A DNA stretch of 64,000 bases from Syntrophus buswellii (GTDB lineage Bacteria > Desulfobacterota > Syntrophia > Syntrophales > Syntrophaceae). Of this stretch, positions 14,286-22,579 are shown one piece after another (the stretch's first letter is position 1; each line of letters opens with the position of its first letter). Below the pieces are notes generated by a model. It was not told where the DNA came from and did not search any database. It saw nothing but the letters and a program-made list of their open reading frames with translations. A program made the position numbers and the translations under genes. The stretch covers positions 2,232,001 to 2,296,000 of the forward strand of contig NZ_CP175563.1 of the NCBI RefSeq assembly GCF_046097065.1, given 5' to 3'.

Positions 14286-14711
14286 ATGTTTCTTGATATT
14301 CCAGGATTGTCATTGCCCGATAATATGAAACTTCACGCCTTTACTGACGATCCTCGCGTACGTGAAGGATTTGGTAGAAGGCCAGAGGATCTTATACCCC
14401 TGGGAGAATCATCTTGGCCCGACGAAGTCAAAGAGAAAATTGTCAAGATTTACCAAACCTGCGGACTTCCAGACCCATTAAGGCAGAAACTTATCGAACC
14501 AACCGCCCGTGTTTTCAGAAATGAGCTAATATGGAATCCCAATGATTTGTCAAACGTCAATTGGGAAATAGCTGTTGACTATTTCACATGGGAAGCCGTC
14601 GCAATATCGGGTAACGACAAAAAGTCAAAACGCCTGCAAAAAAAGGCTGTCAAAAAATATGGCGGAATATTCATGCATTACCCAGTTTATGAAGATTACG
14701 GTGGAAGATAG
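14286..14711 (+). CDS. Hypothetical protein cotranscribed with the serine recombinase
   Basis: A 141-aa soluble protein starting two bases after the recombinase stop, with GAAAGGGG as ribosome binding site. No signal, membrane segment or known motif. Charged helical stretches occur in the second half and the end is HYPVYEDYGGR. Tight spacing suggests a function with the recombinase, for example as an accessory factor, but nothing in the sequence proves it. Confidence 0.65.
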   Translation: MFLDIPGLSLPDNMKLHAFTDDPRVREGFGRRPEDLIPLGESSWPDEVKEKIVKIYQTCGLPDPLRQKLIEPTARVFRNELIWNPNDLSNVNWEIAVDYFTWEAVAISGNDKKSKRLQKKAVKKYGGIFMHYPVYEDYGGR

Positions 14712-14864
14712 CTAGAATCTGGATCTCTGTGTCTCCGAAAAAATCCCCCTGAAGATATTCCGGATATACGCTTTCTTTTTACAAAAATTGCCGTTATTAT
14801 CTGCAGGTTAAATGTTCCCCCCCATATCCTTTTTATTCTTCGGTAAATTTGGAGAAAGTGGTCT

Positions 14865-15122
14865 ATGGATTGGTTAGAGCTGATAGATGATAATTGTCAG
14901 GCAATTCAAATCGCAAAGAATGTGTCGCTCCGTCTTTTAAGACCCTTTTGCATTACCCCTCAACAAATCATTACCCGGCGCTTGACGCCTCACAACTTCT
15001 TCAAAATGTTACGCCCGGCATGTCGATTGAATTATGGCGTACGCTATTGCCAAGGAAACGAGAAGTTTGAGGAACTGGGATATTATCTTTTCGGGGTCTC
15101 CTCTCCTGGCGAACTTTTGTAA
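14865..15122 (+). CDS. Small hypothetical protein (doubtful)
   Basis: An 85-aa frame with GGAGA about nine bases before ATG 14865 and a short gap to the next gene. Composition is plausible but there is no recognised domain. It may be a genuine island gene or a chance frame. Confidence 0.35.
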   Translation: MDWLELIDDNCQAIQIAKNVSLRLLRPFCITPQQIITRRLTPHNFFKMLRPACRLNYGVRYCQGNEKFEELGYYLFGVSSPGELL

Positions 15123-15128
15123 AAGCTA

Positions 15129-15800
15129 ATGATTAATATGAATATTACTAAAGACAAAGAAGCCAAACGTGATTTTATAAGAGCCTTTCATGACGAGGCT
15201 GAAAGGCGAATCGAGTTTCTTCTTTGTTTGGAAAAAGAAAAACATCGACATGAAGCATTAACTTTATGCTTAAGTTACATTGACAGCTTTGCCCAATGGC
15301 TCTGTTGGCCATGCTCTAAATCTGGAGAGAACTTTGTTCGTGTTGTAGCGAATTTCGGCGGCAACCCATTAATGGGTCTAGTCAATCCTCTCCAGGCCAT
15401 AAGGTCATTCGAGGTATTGAATGGTTCATGGCCGCAAATATCAAGAATAATTGGGATAGTATTTCCTGGGCCAGACTATGAACTTATCCTGGAAGATTCT
15501 TTTCTATCAAAGTTGAAAGCTAAGCTTGAAAAGAAGGATTTTGATCTGTTGAAGTCTGAGTGTTGGAAAGGAATTCTTGCAGCATCTGCTTACTATTATT
15601 TGAGAAATCCTTCGATTCACAGCTTCGGAACATTGGAGCTATCATTCTCAAAGACTTTTTATCGTGGCAGTTTAATTTCGGATATAGGGTTTTCGGAGCT
15701 TTACGAAATAGTGAAAAATATTCACAAGGAACTTCGACGTCGTTCTGAAAACAATCTCCAATGGTTTGGCAATGACAAGATAGTTGGAATCGGCGCATAA
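15129..15800 (+). CDS. Hypothetical island protein, 223 aa
   Basis: An intact frame coding for a mostly helical soluble protein with aromatic-rich segments (DSFAQWLCWPC, NPSIHSFGTLELSF). The true start may be ATG 15138 (MNITKDKEAK). I do not recognise the family. The NPSIHSFG segment has the look of a HEPN- or abortive-infection-type core (polar residue followed by His) but the match is too weak to claim. It sits among accessory genes between the recombinase module and a GIY-YIG protein. Confidence 0.6.
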   Translation: MINMNITKDKEAKRDFIRAFHDEAERRIEFLLCLEKEKHRHEALTLCLSYIDSFAQWLCWPCSKSGENFVRVVANFGGNPLMGLVNPLQAIRSFEVLNGSWPQISRIIGIVFPGPDYELILEDSFLSKLKAKLEKKDFDLLKSECWKGILAASAYYYLRNPSIHSFGTLELSFSKTFYRGSLISDIGFSELYEIVKNIHKELRRRSENNLQWFGNDKIVGIGA

Positions 15801-15850
15801 CAAAGCCTAGACAGAAGCGTGGGAAAAGCACTCACGCATGGACATGAAGC

Positions 15851-16504
15851 ATGGATGTATACTTTATAAAAACTGGCGATACGATTAAAGTAGGTATTGC
15901 CTCGAACATAAACAGACGCATGGTAGAACTTCAAGTTGGGAATCCGCATAAAATTGAACTTTTGCACACCATCAGTACATCAGAGGAAAATGCCCGAAAG
16001 ATCGAATCTCAAATCCACACTCTCTTCCATAAAACAAACTTAAACGGCGAATGGTTCCAAGCCAACCAATTCATGATTGATTTTATTCGTAATGTTAAAG
16101 AAAACGGCTGGGAAGCTTATTCAGAATGGATCGACACACAATACCAGACAGTTTATGCAGACAGCTTGGCCGCTTTGAAAGCCAAGATAGAACGGGATAC
16201 TATCATTGGTAATATGGTTTCACTCGAAATGCTGAAGGAAGACTTGGGAAAGCTAGTCAACACAATTTACGCGATTCCATCTCTCCCTACTAATATGGCT
16301 GAGGCTGTAAAGAAATGGATTGAAAAAAGAAAAGATCCGTTTGCAATAAAAGATGTCTATTCTGAATTTGGCATAACGACACGGAATGGGAAAAAGAACA
16401 TAAGCATTATTCTTAAAAGGCTGGTGGTTAAAGGGATACTTGAACAGTCTGGTAATCCACACATGTCCATTTATAGAAAGCGTGTGACATTGCAGCGTAA
16501 GTAG
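15851..16504 (+). CDS. GIY-YIG-type protein (T5orf172/MUG113-like)
   Basis: A 217-aa protein. The N-terminal 90 residues, VYFIKTGDTIKVGIASNINR through GEWFQAN, match the T5orf172/MUG113 variant of the GIY-YIG nuclease fold: a K-x-G-x strand, an Arg in NINRRM, a conserved Glu in ESQIHTLFH and the closing GEWF. The C-terminal part (about 130-215) looks like a winged-helix domain (FGITTRNGKKNISIILKRLVVKGIL). Phages and mobile elements often encode such proteins as putative nucleases. No clear Shine-Dalgarno precedes ATG 15851. Confidence 0.75.
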   Translation: MDVYFIKTGDTIKVGIASNINRRMVELQVGNPHKIELLHTISTSEENARKIESQIHTLFHKTNLNGEWFQANQFMIDFIRNVKENGWEAYSEWIDTQYQTVYADSLAALKAKIERDTIIGNMVSLEMLKEDLGKLVNTIYAIPSLPTNMAEAVKKWIEKRKDPFAIKDVYSEFGITTRNGKKNISIILKRLVVKGILEQSGNPHMSIYRKRVTLQRK

Positions 16505-16593
16505 ATTGACCTGAGATAATCACCGCCACAATGGGTCTTCATGTCCTGCTTCCAGACAAGGCGGCTGTTGTCAATACATCCAGCCACCGTTTG

Positions 16594-16757
16594 TCAAAAA
16601 CAGCCTGCTGAAATTTGTCAATAAGTTCTTGATAAGGTTTTTCCCCGTATTGACAGCATTCCACTGCATTGCATTTCATTAACGAACCAAATACATCAAT
16701 CATTTTAACAGCTTCTAATCTTAAATCAGCATCAACTACAGCACCAACATCTTGTAT
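16594..16757 (-). CDS. Possible small gene behind the integrase with non-canonical start
   Basis: A strong GAGGAGGT box overlaps the integrase stop. Eight bases beyond it, in the only long frame, is ATA followed by 52 further sense codons (QDVGAVVDADLRLEAVKM... to FQQAVF). No ATG, GTG or TTG fits the box in this frame. Either translation begins at ATA/AUU-type codons, or the start has been lost by mutation. Function unknown. Confidence 0.3.
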
Positions 16758-16773
16758 CGAATATACCTCCTCA

Positions 16774-17982
16774 TTATGGATTTTCGTTATTATCTGGATC
16801 GGCTTTTCGGTATCCGCACAAATTCAATAGATGGTCTGTGACACGCTGCATAATGGCGAACAATTCGTCAATCTGATAGTGAACATACCCCGCTGTCACG
16901 TCATTGCTGGGCGAAGCATGATTCAAAAGCCGCTTCAACTCGTAATCATAGGTTATATGGCTTGATTCAGTGGCAAAAGTCCGCCTGAAGTCGTGAAGGC
17001 AAAATTTTATGCCCGTGTTCCGCGTGATTGCTGCAACCTGTTTAACCGGATTAATTAGACGCCCTGTTTTCCCGTTTCCTGGGAAAACACTGTCATTGCC
17101 ATATTCTTTAAGGGCTTGTCTGTTCTTAAATATCTCATGAATATAATCGCTCATTGGCAAGGTATGCTTTTTGCCGTTTTTGGTATCGGTAAAGGTGAAC
17201 GTCTTTTCTCTCATGTCTACATCTGCCCATGTCAGTGATGCCATTTCTTCACGGCGTGCCCCGGTCAAGAGCAGCAAAAGCAGATAATCCCTGATTGTTG
17301 GATTTCCGATACTCTGAATTGCCCTAAAGACCGCTGGTAGTTGCCTGGAAGATAAAACAGTTTTTCTTCTAGGGACTTTGTTCCAGGATTTCAGTACCTG
17401 CAATCGTTTCACGGGGTTTGGTGGAAGTTCATTGTTGTGGATTTCGTCGGCATAGTTATAAATGGCCCTTAAAGTTCTCATAGCATTGTCAGCCGCTGCT
17501 TTTCCCTTATCCTGGGAAATCTGGGAATGTCGCTTCACGACCGCATCCTTGCTGATTTCGGCAATCGGCTTTTCGAGCCAGTCTGACAGGTACAGACGAA
17601 ACAGATCGCCATATGTTTTCACAGTACGCGGCTTGAGGTTCGGTTTGTCCTCAAAATATCTTTCCAAGCTTTTAGCTAGCGTCATACCCTTTTGCCGCTC
17701 TTTCCGCTTTATTTCGTTCAGGTCAATGCCTTTTTCCAGGGAAGCCAGCGTTTCAATTGCCAGCTTTCGAGCCTGATCTGGAGTCAAGACGCCATATGTG
17801 CCTATGGTGACCCGCGTCAGGGCTCCTTTGACCCGCCGCATAACGAAGAATTTCTTCGAAGTTGAACTGATACGAATGCCGAAATTCTTCAATTCAGAAT
17901 CCCAGTATTCAACACGTTTGCCGATTGCTGGGACAGGCAGCTTGTCAATCGCTGATTTTGTCAACTTGATCTTTTTTTCCAT
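16774..17982 (-). CDS. int: P4-type tyrosine integrase of the island
   Basis: A 402-aa site-specific integrase starting at ATG 17982 behind AAAGGGGG. The N-terminal DUF4102-like arm-binding domain (KLTKSAIDKLPVPAIGK, ELKNFGIRIS, TIGTYGVLTPDQAR) is followed by a core-binding domain and the catalytic domain with Arg in LTGARREEMASL, HDFRR (His-x-x-Arg) and the terminal LLNHASPSNDVTAGYVHY carrying His and the nucleophile Tyr. Its start lies 155 bases from the partial tRNA-Phe at 18137-18181, the usual place for an integrase next to its att site. Intact and probably functional. Confidence 0.93.
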   Translation of the reverse strand: MEKKIKLTKSAIDKLPVPAIGKRVEYWDSELKNFGIRISSTSKKFFVMRRVKGALTRVTIGTYGVLTPDQARKLAIETLASLEKGIDLNEIKRKERQKGMTLAKSLERYFEDKPNLKPRTVKTYGDLFRLYLSDWLEKPIAEISKDAVVKRHSQISQDKGKAAADNAMRTLRAIYNYADEIHNNELPPNPVKRLQVLKSWNKVPRRKTVLSSRQLPAVFRAIQSIGNPTIRDYLLLLLLTGARREEMASLTWADVDMREKTFTFTDTKNGKKHTLPMSDYIHEIFKNRQALKEYGNDSVFPGNGKTGRLINPVKQVAAITRNTGIKFCLHDFRRTFATESSHITYDYELKRLLNHASPSNDVTAGYVHYQIDELFAIMQRVTDHLLNLCGYRKADPDNNENP

Positions 17983-18136
17983 TATGGCCCCCTTTACAAT
18001 GGGTAACATGGGTAACACATGGGGAACACTATAATGGATATTTCTTACAAGTCAATACAATTGTGTAAAATATATATTGCTGATTTTATAGGTGTTATGA
18101 AGTTGGAGGAAACTTGATACAAGATGGAAATGCAAA

Positions 18137-18181
18137 CTGAAAATCCGAGTGTCGACAGTTCGATTCTGTCCTGACCCACCA
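18137..18181 (+). other. att site: 3' half of tRNA-Phe(GAA)
   Basis: The 45 bases read as a tRNA from the anticodon loop (CTGAAAA, anticodon GAA) through the variable loop, a perfect T-arm (GACAG-TTCGATT-CTGTC), the 3' acceptor strand CTGACCC, discriminator A and CCA. The matching 5' acceptor and D-arm are missing, so this is not a functional gene. It is the direct-repeat copy left at one end when an element integrates into a tRNA 3' end. The native tRNA terminator follows directly. Confidence 0.85.
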
Positions 18182-18188
18182 TTAAGTC

Positions 18189-18224
18189 AAAGGGTTACGA
18201 AGTTTTTTCGTAACCCTTTTTTCA
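18189..18224 (+). terminator. Intrinsic terminator of the tRNA-Phe locus
   Basis: A 13-bp stem AAAGGGTTACGAA/TTCGTAACCCTTT (18189-18201 with 18207-18219) has a five-base loop and a run of T. It is positioned directly after the tRNA fragment, so it is the original tRNA terminator now separated from its gene by the island. Confidence 0.9.
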
Positions 18225-18393
18225 TGCCTGTTGACTACTGTTGACTACATTTTTCCTTGATTGCCTACAAGGCAACCCATACTTAAAAAGTATTTTTCCC
18301 CTATATTTTTCAAAATTTTCACAAATAATTCAAACTGACATGCGGATCGATATATATTGCGTCTCCCACTAACCGGTGACCAGATTTTGATCG

Positions 18394-19002
18394 TTAGAAC
18401 TTCTCTGCCCAGGCCCGAATTCCCTTCATGATCATCTCAATGGAGATGGTTCCCACGAACAATGCAGTGATTCGTCCTGCGATTTCAATGTACCTCTGAA
18501 TCAGGGCCTCTCGCTTTGGTAGCGTAAAATCGTGTAAGATCTTGAGACTGATCATGATCAGAATGGAGATACTGACTGCCAAAAAAACAGAGGCGCACGC
18601 TGCTAGAGGAGCAAGCTTCTTCCCTGCGATAACGCTGGCACTGATCGTACCTGGACCGATGAGCAAAGGCATCGCGATCGCACCGGCCAGTTGTTTCGAG
18701 TCGCCTCTTAGAATCTCGATCGCTGTGGGGCCGCGAAAGACAAACTGGAGACCGATAAGAAGAAAGACGATACCCCCAAAGATTTGGAAGGAAGCGAACT
18801 CTGCCTGCACAACGCTTATAAACACGACATCCCCAAGAATAGCGAAAAACCAAAAGACTATCATCGCGATCAGCGCGGCGCGAAAGATCACCCGGGTGAA
18901 TTGCCGCCTGTCCATCCTCTGCACCACATCGATAAGATAAATGATGATCAGGAACGGGTTAAGGAGCATCAGTAACAGAGCCGTCGATTTGATGAATTCC
19001 AT
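18394..19002 (-). CDS. MarC-family inner membrane protein
   Basis: A 202-aa integral membrane protein with six hydrophobic segments. The family signature regions are visible: LLLMLLNPFLIIIYLIDV near the N-terminus and AIAMPLLIGPGTISASVIAG in the middle, as in MarC/UPF0056 (NAAT) proteins. Function in this family is poorly defined; small-molecule transport has been proposed. It is the first chromosomal-looking gene outside the island. An IS66-type element ends 16 bases upstream of its start, so its native promoter has probably been displaced. Confidence 0.88.
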   Translation of the reverse strand: MEFIKSTALLLMLLNPFLIIIYLIDVVQRMDRRQFTRVIFRAALIAMIVFWFFAILGDVVFISVVQAEFASFQIFGGIVFLLIGLQFVFRGPTAIEILRGDSKQLAGAIAMPLLIGPGTISASVIAGKKLAPLAACASVFLAVSISILIMISLKILHDFTLPKREALIQRYIEIAGRITALFVGTISIEMIMKGIRAWAEKF

Positions 19003-19017
19003 GATATTCTTATTGTA

Positions 19018-20642
19018 CCTTTACAAAAAAAATGGCGACTATTCAGCACCTTGTTCTTTAACATTCATAAACTCGGGCCGCTTGCCCTGAAACAGTAGCC
19101 GCAAAGCTTCAGACGCAGTAACGCCTTGTTTTCTACAAGTCGACAGATAGCTTCGGATCCGGCAGAAGATTTTCGCACCCTCCATTGATCGAAAGCAACC
19201 TGATATCTTTTGTTGAACCTTGGTCATTCGCAGGTCATTTTCGGTCTGGTTGTTCGAGAACGGCACATTGGCATCCTCCATGAATCTTACTGTTTCGTTC
19301 TCATGATCTCGAGGCGTTCCAGAAGATTTCTTGCTTTTGACCTTGCTGTTTTGCCTTTTTTCTTTTTCGCTGTTTCGTCTGGTGCTGGACATTCCAACTC
19401 GGCTTCTCGCAGCAGGTCACGGTAGCGCTTTCTGAACTGTTCCGACTCTGTTTCCTCAAGGCGTCCCCCTGCTTCATGGGTGGCCTTGTTCATTGCCTTC
19501 AGGAGGACAATCATCTGCGCCGCCCATTGCTGGTTATCCTGTTCTACCGCTCTTTCAAGCTCGCGGAGGTGACGAGCGTTGCAGAGCGCATGCAAACCGC
19601 CATAGTGGAAGTAGGGTTTCCAATGGTCTTGGCAGAGGGTCCTTTGAAACTTCGGCAATATCCCCATCTCGTCCATCGCTTCGCACCCTCGTTTGGCATG
19701 GGGATAAAAGCAGGTAAAGCTGTCGTTCGAGACACTATGCAACCAACGCCGGGCTCCATCAATATGGATGCCGGTTTCATCGCTGTGAACCAATGCCGAT
19801 TCCGCAAGCCGGCTTTTGCCCCACGATTCAAAGAACTCAAGCCGTTCAGAGGCATCCTTGTTGAAATTGTGGATCGACCCGGCACTGACCGGTATTCCCA
19901 TCTGGTCCTGAAAGTGATCCTCTATGCGGTTGTACGGGATCAACTGGTACTGGGACATATAGACCGCATGGGCTTTGACGCCGATACCGTATTGCACCGG
20001 CCTGGCAACATCCTCTGGAAACGGTGCAACAAAACGCTTGCCGTTCTCATCTTCCAGAATTTCGGCCCGCCATTCGGTGACAAAGAGGCTGATGTCGAGA
20101 TCGACAATCCGGCGGCGTTCGTATCCAGTTGATTGATAGTTTCCTGGTGGCAAGGTTTCTCTGTCAACCCGGATTTCCTTGACCAGATCAGGCTCGGGAA
20201 AGGGCTTCAGCGTGGTGCCGATATGTCCATTCTGTCCACCCGGTTTGCGTGCTCCCGGTTCTTTCGGCGCCTTTTTCCGATTGGGATCGGATGACGGCGG
20301 CTTGCTGCTGTTCTTGCTGTTGAGCCCCAAGCGGTTGGTTAAAATGGTCACAAGAAGCAGCAGGCACTCAAGACTCGCCTTGAGTGCCGGAGATAGATTT
20401 TTCTCTTGTGCAATAAGATCGTTGACCCGTTGCACCGCATTTTCTACATTGATGTTCTCAACGGTCATGCAGCCATCCGTGTTTTTGTGATAGGCCACTA
20501 TAACACAGATTTTCCAGAGCCGATTTGACCTTCCAGGATGCCCTGTAGGCCACGGAATAATTTTCAACACGGACCGGTGTTAGAGAATGCTTTGCAGGCA
20601 AATCAAGAGGCGCATGACATCATTATGGCGACATTGTAAAGG
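19018..20642 (-). mobile_element. IS66-family element, single-gene type, inactivated
   Basis: Short inverted termini CCTTTACAA (19018-19026) and TTGTAAAGG (20634-20642) flank a frameshifted tnpC. tnpA and tnpB are absent, as in the ISBst12-like subgroup that carries only tnpC. No 8-bp target duplication could be seen, so the ends are approximate. Confidence 0.65.
19039..20468 (-). pseudogene. IS66-family transposase TnpC, frameshifted
   Basis: The first part (20468 down to about 19312) encodes the N-terminal region (leucine-rich helix, then NSKNSSKPPSSDP, the IS66 hallmark) and the first two catalytic Asp (LVHSDETGIHID and CQDHWKPYF). The frame then ends at TAA soon after LLERLEIM. The remaining C-terminus (FMEDANVPFSNNQTEND...KVQQKISGCFRS), which holds the catalytic Glu, continues in the -1 frame from about 19310. 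One missing base near 19310 explains this. No slippery heptamer is present, so programmed frameshifting is unlikely. The usual zinc-finger Cys are also absent. Confidence 0.85.
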
Positions 20643-20849
20643 GGGCAGAAGATCGCACCGATTTTTTGAAAATCTTTCCAAAAACCATGTCAAGAACTTT
20701 TTTCAAAGATCACAAAAAAATTGTGCTGAGCAGTTACTCCAGATAAAGAGCGCAAATGAGAGCGCGTGCGGCGGCAGTCACTGATTGGCCCCTTTACTGG
20801 ATTTCAAGGGGGTGAATTGGTAAAAGCGCCGTATCACAATTCTCAATAT

Positions 20850-21195
20850 TTATCAATATGTATGAGACTTTATTGGTTGATCGATGTGACGCGGCAAAAA
20901 AGTAATGCAACCTATACGACCATAGAAGAAAGAACCCTTCCTAAAAAACATTCCGTCCTCAAGGATGAAGTCATTCTTTTTAGCGGAACGGGTGCGGCAG
21001 AAAAATGTCCTTACCCCGTTTTTCTCACAAATAATCTGAAGCTGGGCGCGACAACCATTGCCGCTATTTATAAGGATCGCTGGCAGATCGAGTTATTCTT
21101 CAAAGCCTTGAAACAGAATTTGAAGATCAAAACCTTTGTGAGAACAACACCTGATGCGGTTAAGATTCAAATTTAGACGGCAGTGATGGAATACC
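20850..21195 (+). pseudogene. Decayed IS4-family transposase fragment
   Basis: The segment YWLIDVTRQKSNATY... through TTIAAIYKDRWQIELFFKAL and LKIKTFVRTT matches the C-terminal catalytic part of IS4-family transposases (Y-x2-R-W-x-I-E-x-F-F signature). The first half of the gene is missing, an internal stretch around CPYPVFLTNN is deleted, and the conserved Trp after KIQI is a TAG stop (21174-21176), with ACGGCAGTGATG (TAVM) continuing after it. Plainly a relic. Confidence 0.8.
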
Positions 21196-21228
21196 CTATT
21201 CAAACGGTTATCCTCCGTTTGTTTGGAT

Positions 21229-21256
21229 TTGACAGGCCCTATTGCTCTATTATACT
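21229..21256 (+). promoter_or_regulatory. Sigma-70 promoter of the PAS-LuxR regulator
   Basis: TTGACA (21229-21234), a 16-base spacer and TATACT (21251-21256) lie 48 bases before the chosen start at 21304. The position rules out the longer upstream reading frame as translated from this promoter. Confidence 0.75.
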
Positions 21257-21303
21257 CTGCACCTCCTAAACATCCATTTCACCGTCACCAGGACCTTACG
21301 ATC

Positions 21304-22557
21304 ATGGGAATCCATGAGGCGACACGCGAGATAAGAAAGTCCGAAAACAGGATCTTCCAGGAATGGCTCTGCGATGTGCATGATTCCGGATACCATGGCC
21401 GGGTGTCCGTGGACCGGAAGTATTTCAGCATGATGCTCGACACGGTTGCCGCCGCCATGGAAACGGCTGATGAAAATCTGACTCGCAGCCGGTTCGACTC
21501 CTCCGCGGAATGGGACTTCCCGGGATTGCACATCATCAAGGAGAGCGGCATTACCCTGGAAGCATTTCTCGCGGGCTTCAAGGTCATGATCCGCTGTATT
21601 GAGCGGGTGATTTTACATTCAGACGCCACACGGCTCAGGATGCGAAACATCGCGGACGCCATGGAGCTGGCCGTTGTCGCCGAATGGGAAAATTTCCGGC
21701 CTGCCGGGCTCAGCCTGCACCCCGAACCGATTCAAGGGCCTGAGAGCCCGACGACGCCGGAGAAAATACTCTCCGCCATCTTTTTTTCCGTGGGCGAAGG
21801 CATCCTTCTGGTTGACCAGGATTTCGAGATCCTCAAGACCAACCCCCGGGCATGTGAAATTTACGGCCTGCTGGAACAAAACTTGATCGGGACGGACATA
21901 AGGACGTTGACGGATGAATCCGGGGCCGGGACGCTCACACTTTTTTTTGAGAAATTGATCGAAGGGCAGAGGTTGAGCGCCGAAATTACCGGCCTGTACG
22001 TCGACGGCAAGTCGTTCCCTTCAACGGTAACGGTATCCCGAAGCGATCTTGACGGGAAAAGATACTGGCCGATCATCGTCCAGGACGACACGGAGCAGAA
22101 AATTCTCGAAAAGCAGCTGCGACAGGAAAAGCAGCAAACGGAGGAAATGAACCTGACGCTCAAGACAGTCCTCAAGAGCATCGAACAGGACAAAAAAGAT
22201 TTTGAAAACAGGGTCGCCACGAAGATCCGGACGTCCGTTCTGCCCGGCATCCACAAAATCAGCAAGTCCTCACATGACAATGTGAGCAGAAGCTACCTCT
22301 CCCTTCTTGAACAGCAGCTCCTGTCGCTGACCAAGGGATTTGAAAATGAGCTGCACGGGGGGCTTCTCAAACTGACCCGGACGGAAATAGAGATCTGCCG
22401 CCTTATACAGGCAGGCTGTTCCACCAAGGACATCTGCAACGCCATGAGGATTTCATACGAGACCGTCCAGACTCATCGGAAGAACATCAGAAAAAAGCTT
22501 GACCTCACCGGCAGGAAACTGAACCTTCATACGTTCCTGATGAACAGGTCGTTATAA
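21304..22557 (+). CDS. PAS-domain LuxR-type transcriptional regulator
   Basis: A 417-aa cytoplasmic regulator. An N-terminal helical domain (about 1-150) is followed by a PAS domain (about 155-265, FFSVGEGILLVDQDFEILKTNPRACEIYG), a coiled-coil linker (EKQLRQEKQQTEEMNL) and a C-terminal LuxR/GerE helix-turn-helix (LTRTEIEICRLIQAGCSTKDICNAMRIS split across about 345-400). ATG 21304 is used because it lies after the promoter and has AGGA upstream. It is read toward two flavoproteins and probably controls them in response to a small ligand or redox signal sensed by PAS; that link is inferred from adjacency. Confidence 0.88.
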   Translation: MGIHEATREIRKSENRIFQEWLCDVHDSGYHGRVSVDRKYFSMMLDTVAAAMETADENLTRSRFDSSAEWDFPGLHIIKESGITLEAFLAGFKVMIRCIERVILHSDATRLRMRNIADAMELAVVAEWENFRPAGLSLHPEPIQGPESPTTPEKILSAIFFSVGEGILLVDQDFEILKTNPRACEIYGLLEQNLIGTDIRTLTDESGAGTLTLFFEKLIEGQRLSAEITGLYVDGKSFPSTVTVSRSDLDGKRYWPIIVQDDTEQKILEKQLRQEKQQTEEMNLTLKTVLKSIEQDKKDFENRVATKIRTSVLPGIHKISKSSHDNVSRSYLSLLEQQLLSLTKGFENELHGGLLKLTRTEIEICRLIQAGCSTKDICNAMRISYETVQTHRKNIRKKLDLTGRKLNLHTFLMNRSL

Positions 22558-22579
22558 GAATGATAGATTTGGAAGGAGA

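Larger units (their letters stand above)
1..18181. mobile_element. Right part of a tRNA-Phe-associated genomic island
   Basis: The interval runs from the window edge to a partial tRNA-Phe copy at 18137-18181. It contains two tyrosine recombinases, a serine recombinase, four different insertion-sequence families, integron-type recombination sites and phage-like genes, and almost no recognisable housekeeping genes. An integrase lies just inside the right boundary. The intact tRNA-Phe and the left boundary are not in the window, so total size is unknown. More than one element may be stacked here; treating it all as one island is inference. Confidence 0.7.

Noticed and set aside
14712..18000. CRISPR array or defence operon in the accessory region
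   Set aside because: No regularly spaced repeats were found, and the unknown genes here lack clear nuclease-effector pairs; the GIY-YIG protein alone is not evidence of a defence system.
18041..18181. Complete tRNA gene at the island boundary
   Set aside because: The 3' half is perfect but no complementary 5' acceptor strand or D-arm occurs in the preceding 80 bases.
19309..19312. Programmed -1 frameshift in the IS66 transposase
   Set aside because: No slippery heptamer or downstream structure is apparent and IS66 tnpC genes are not normally frameshifted, so a simple one-base loss is more likely.
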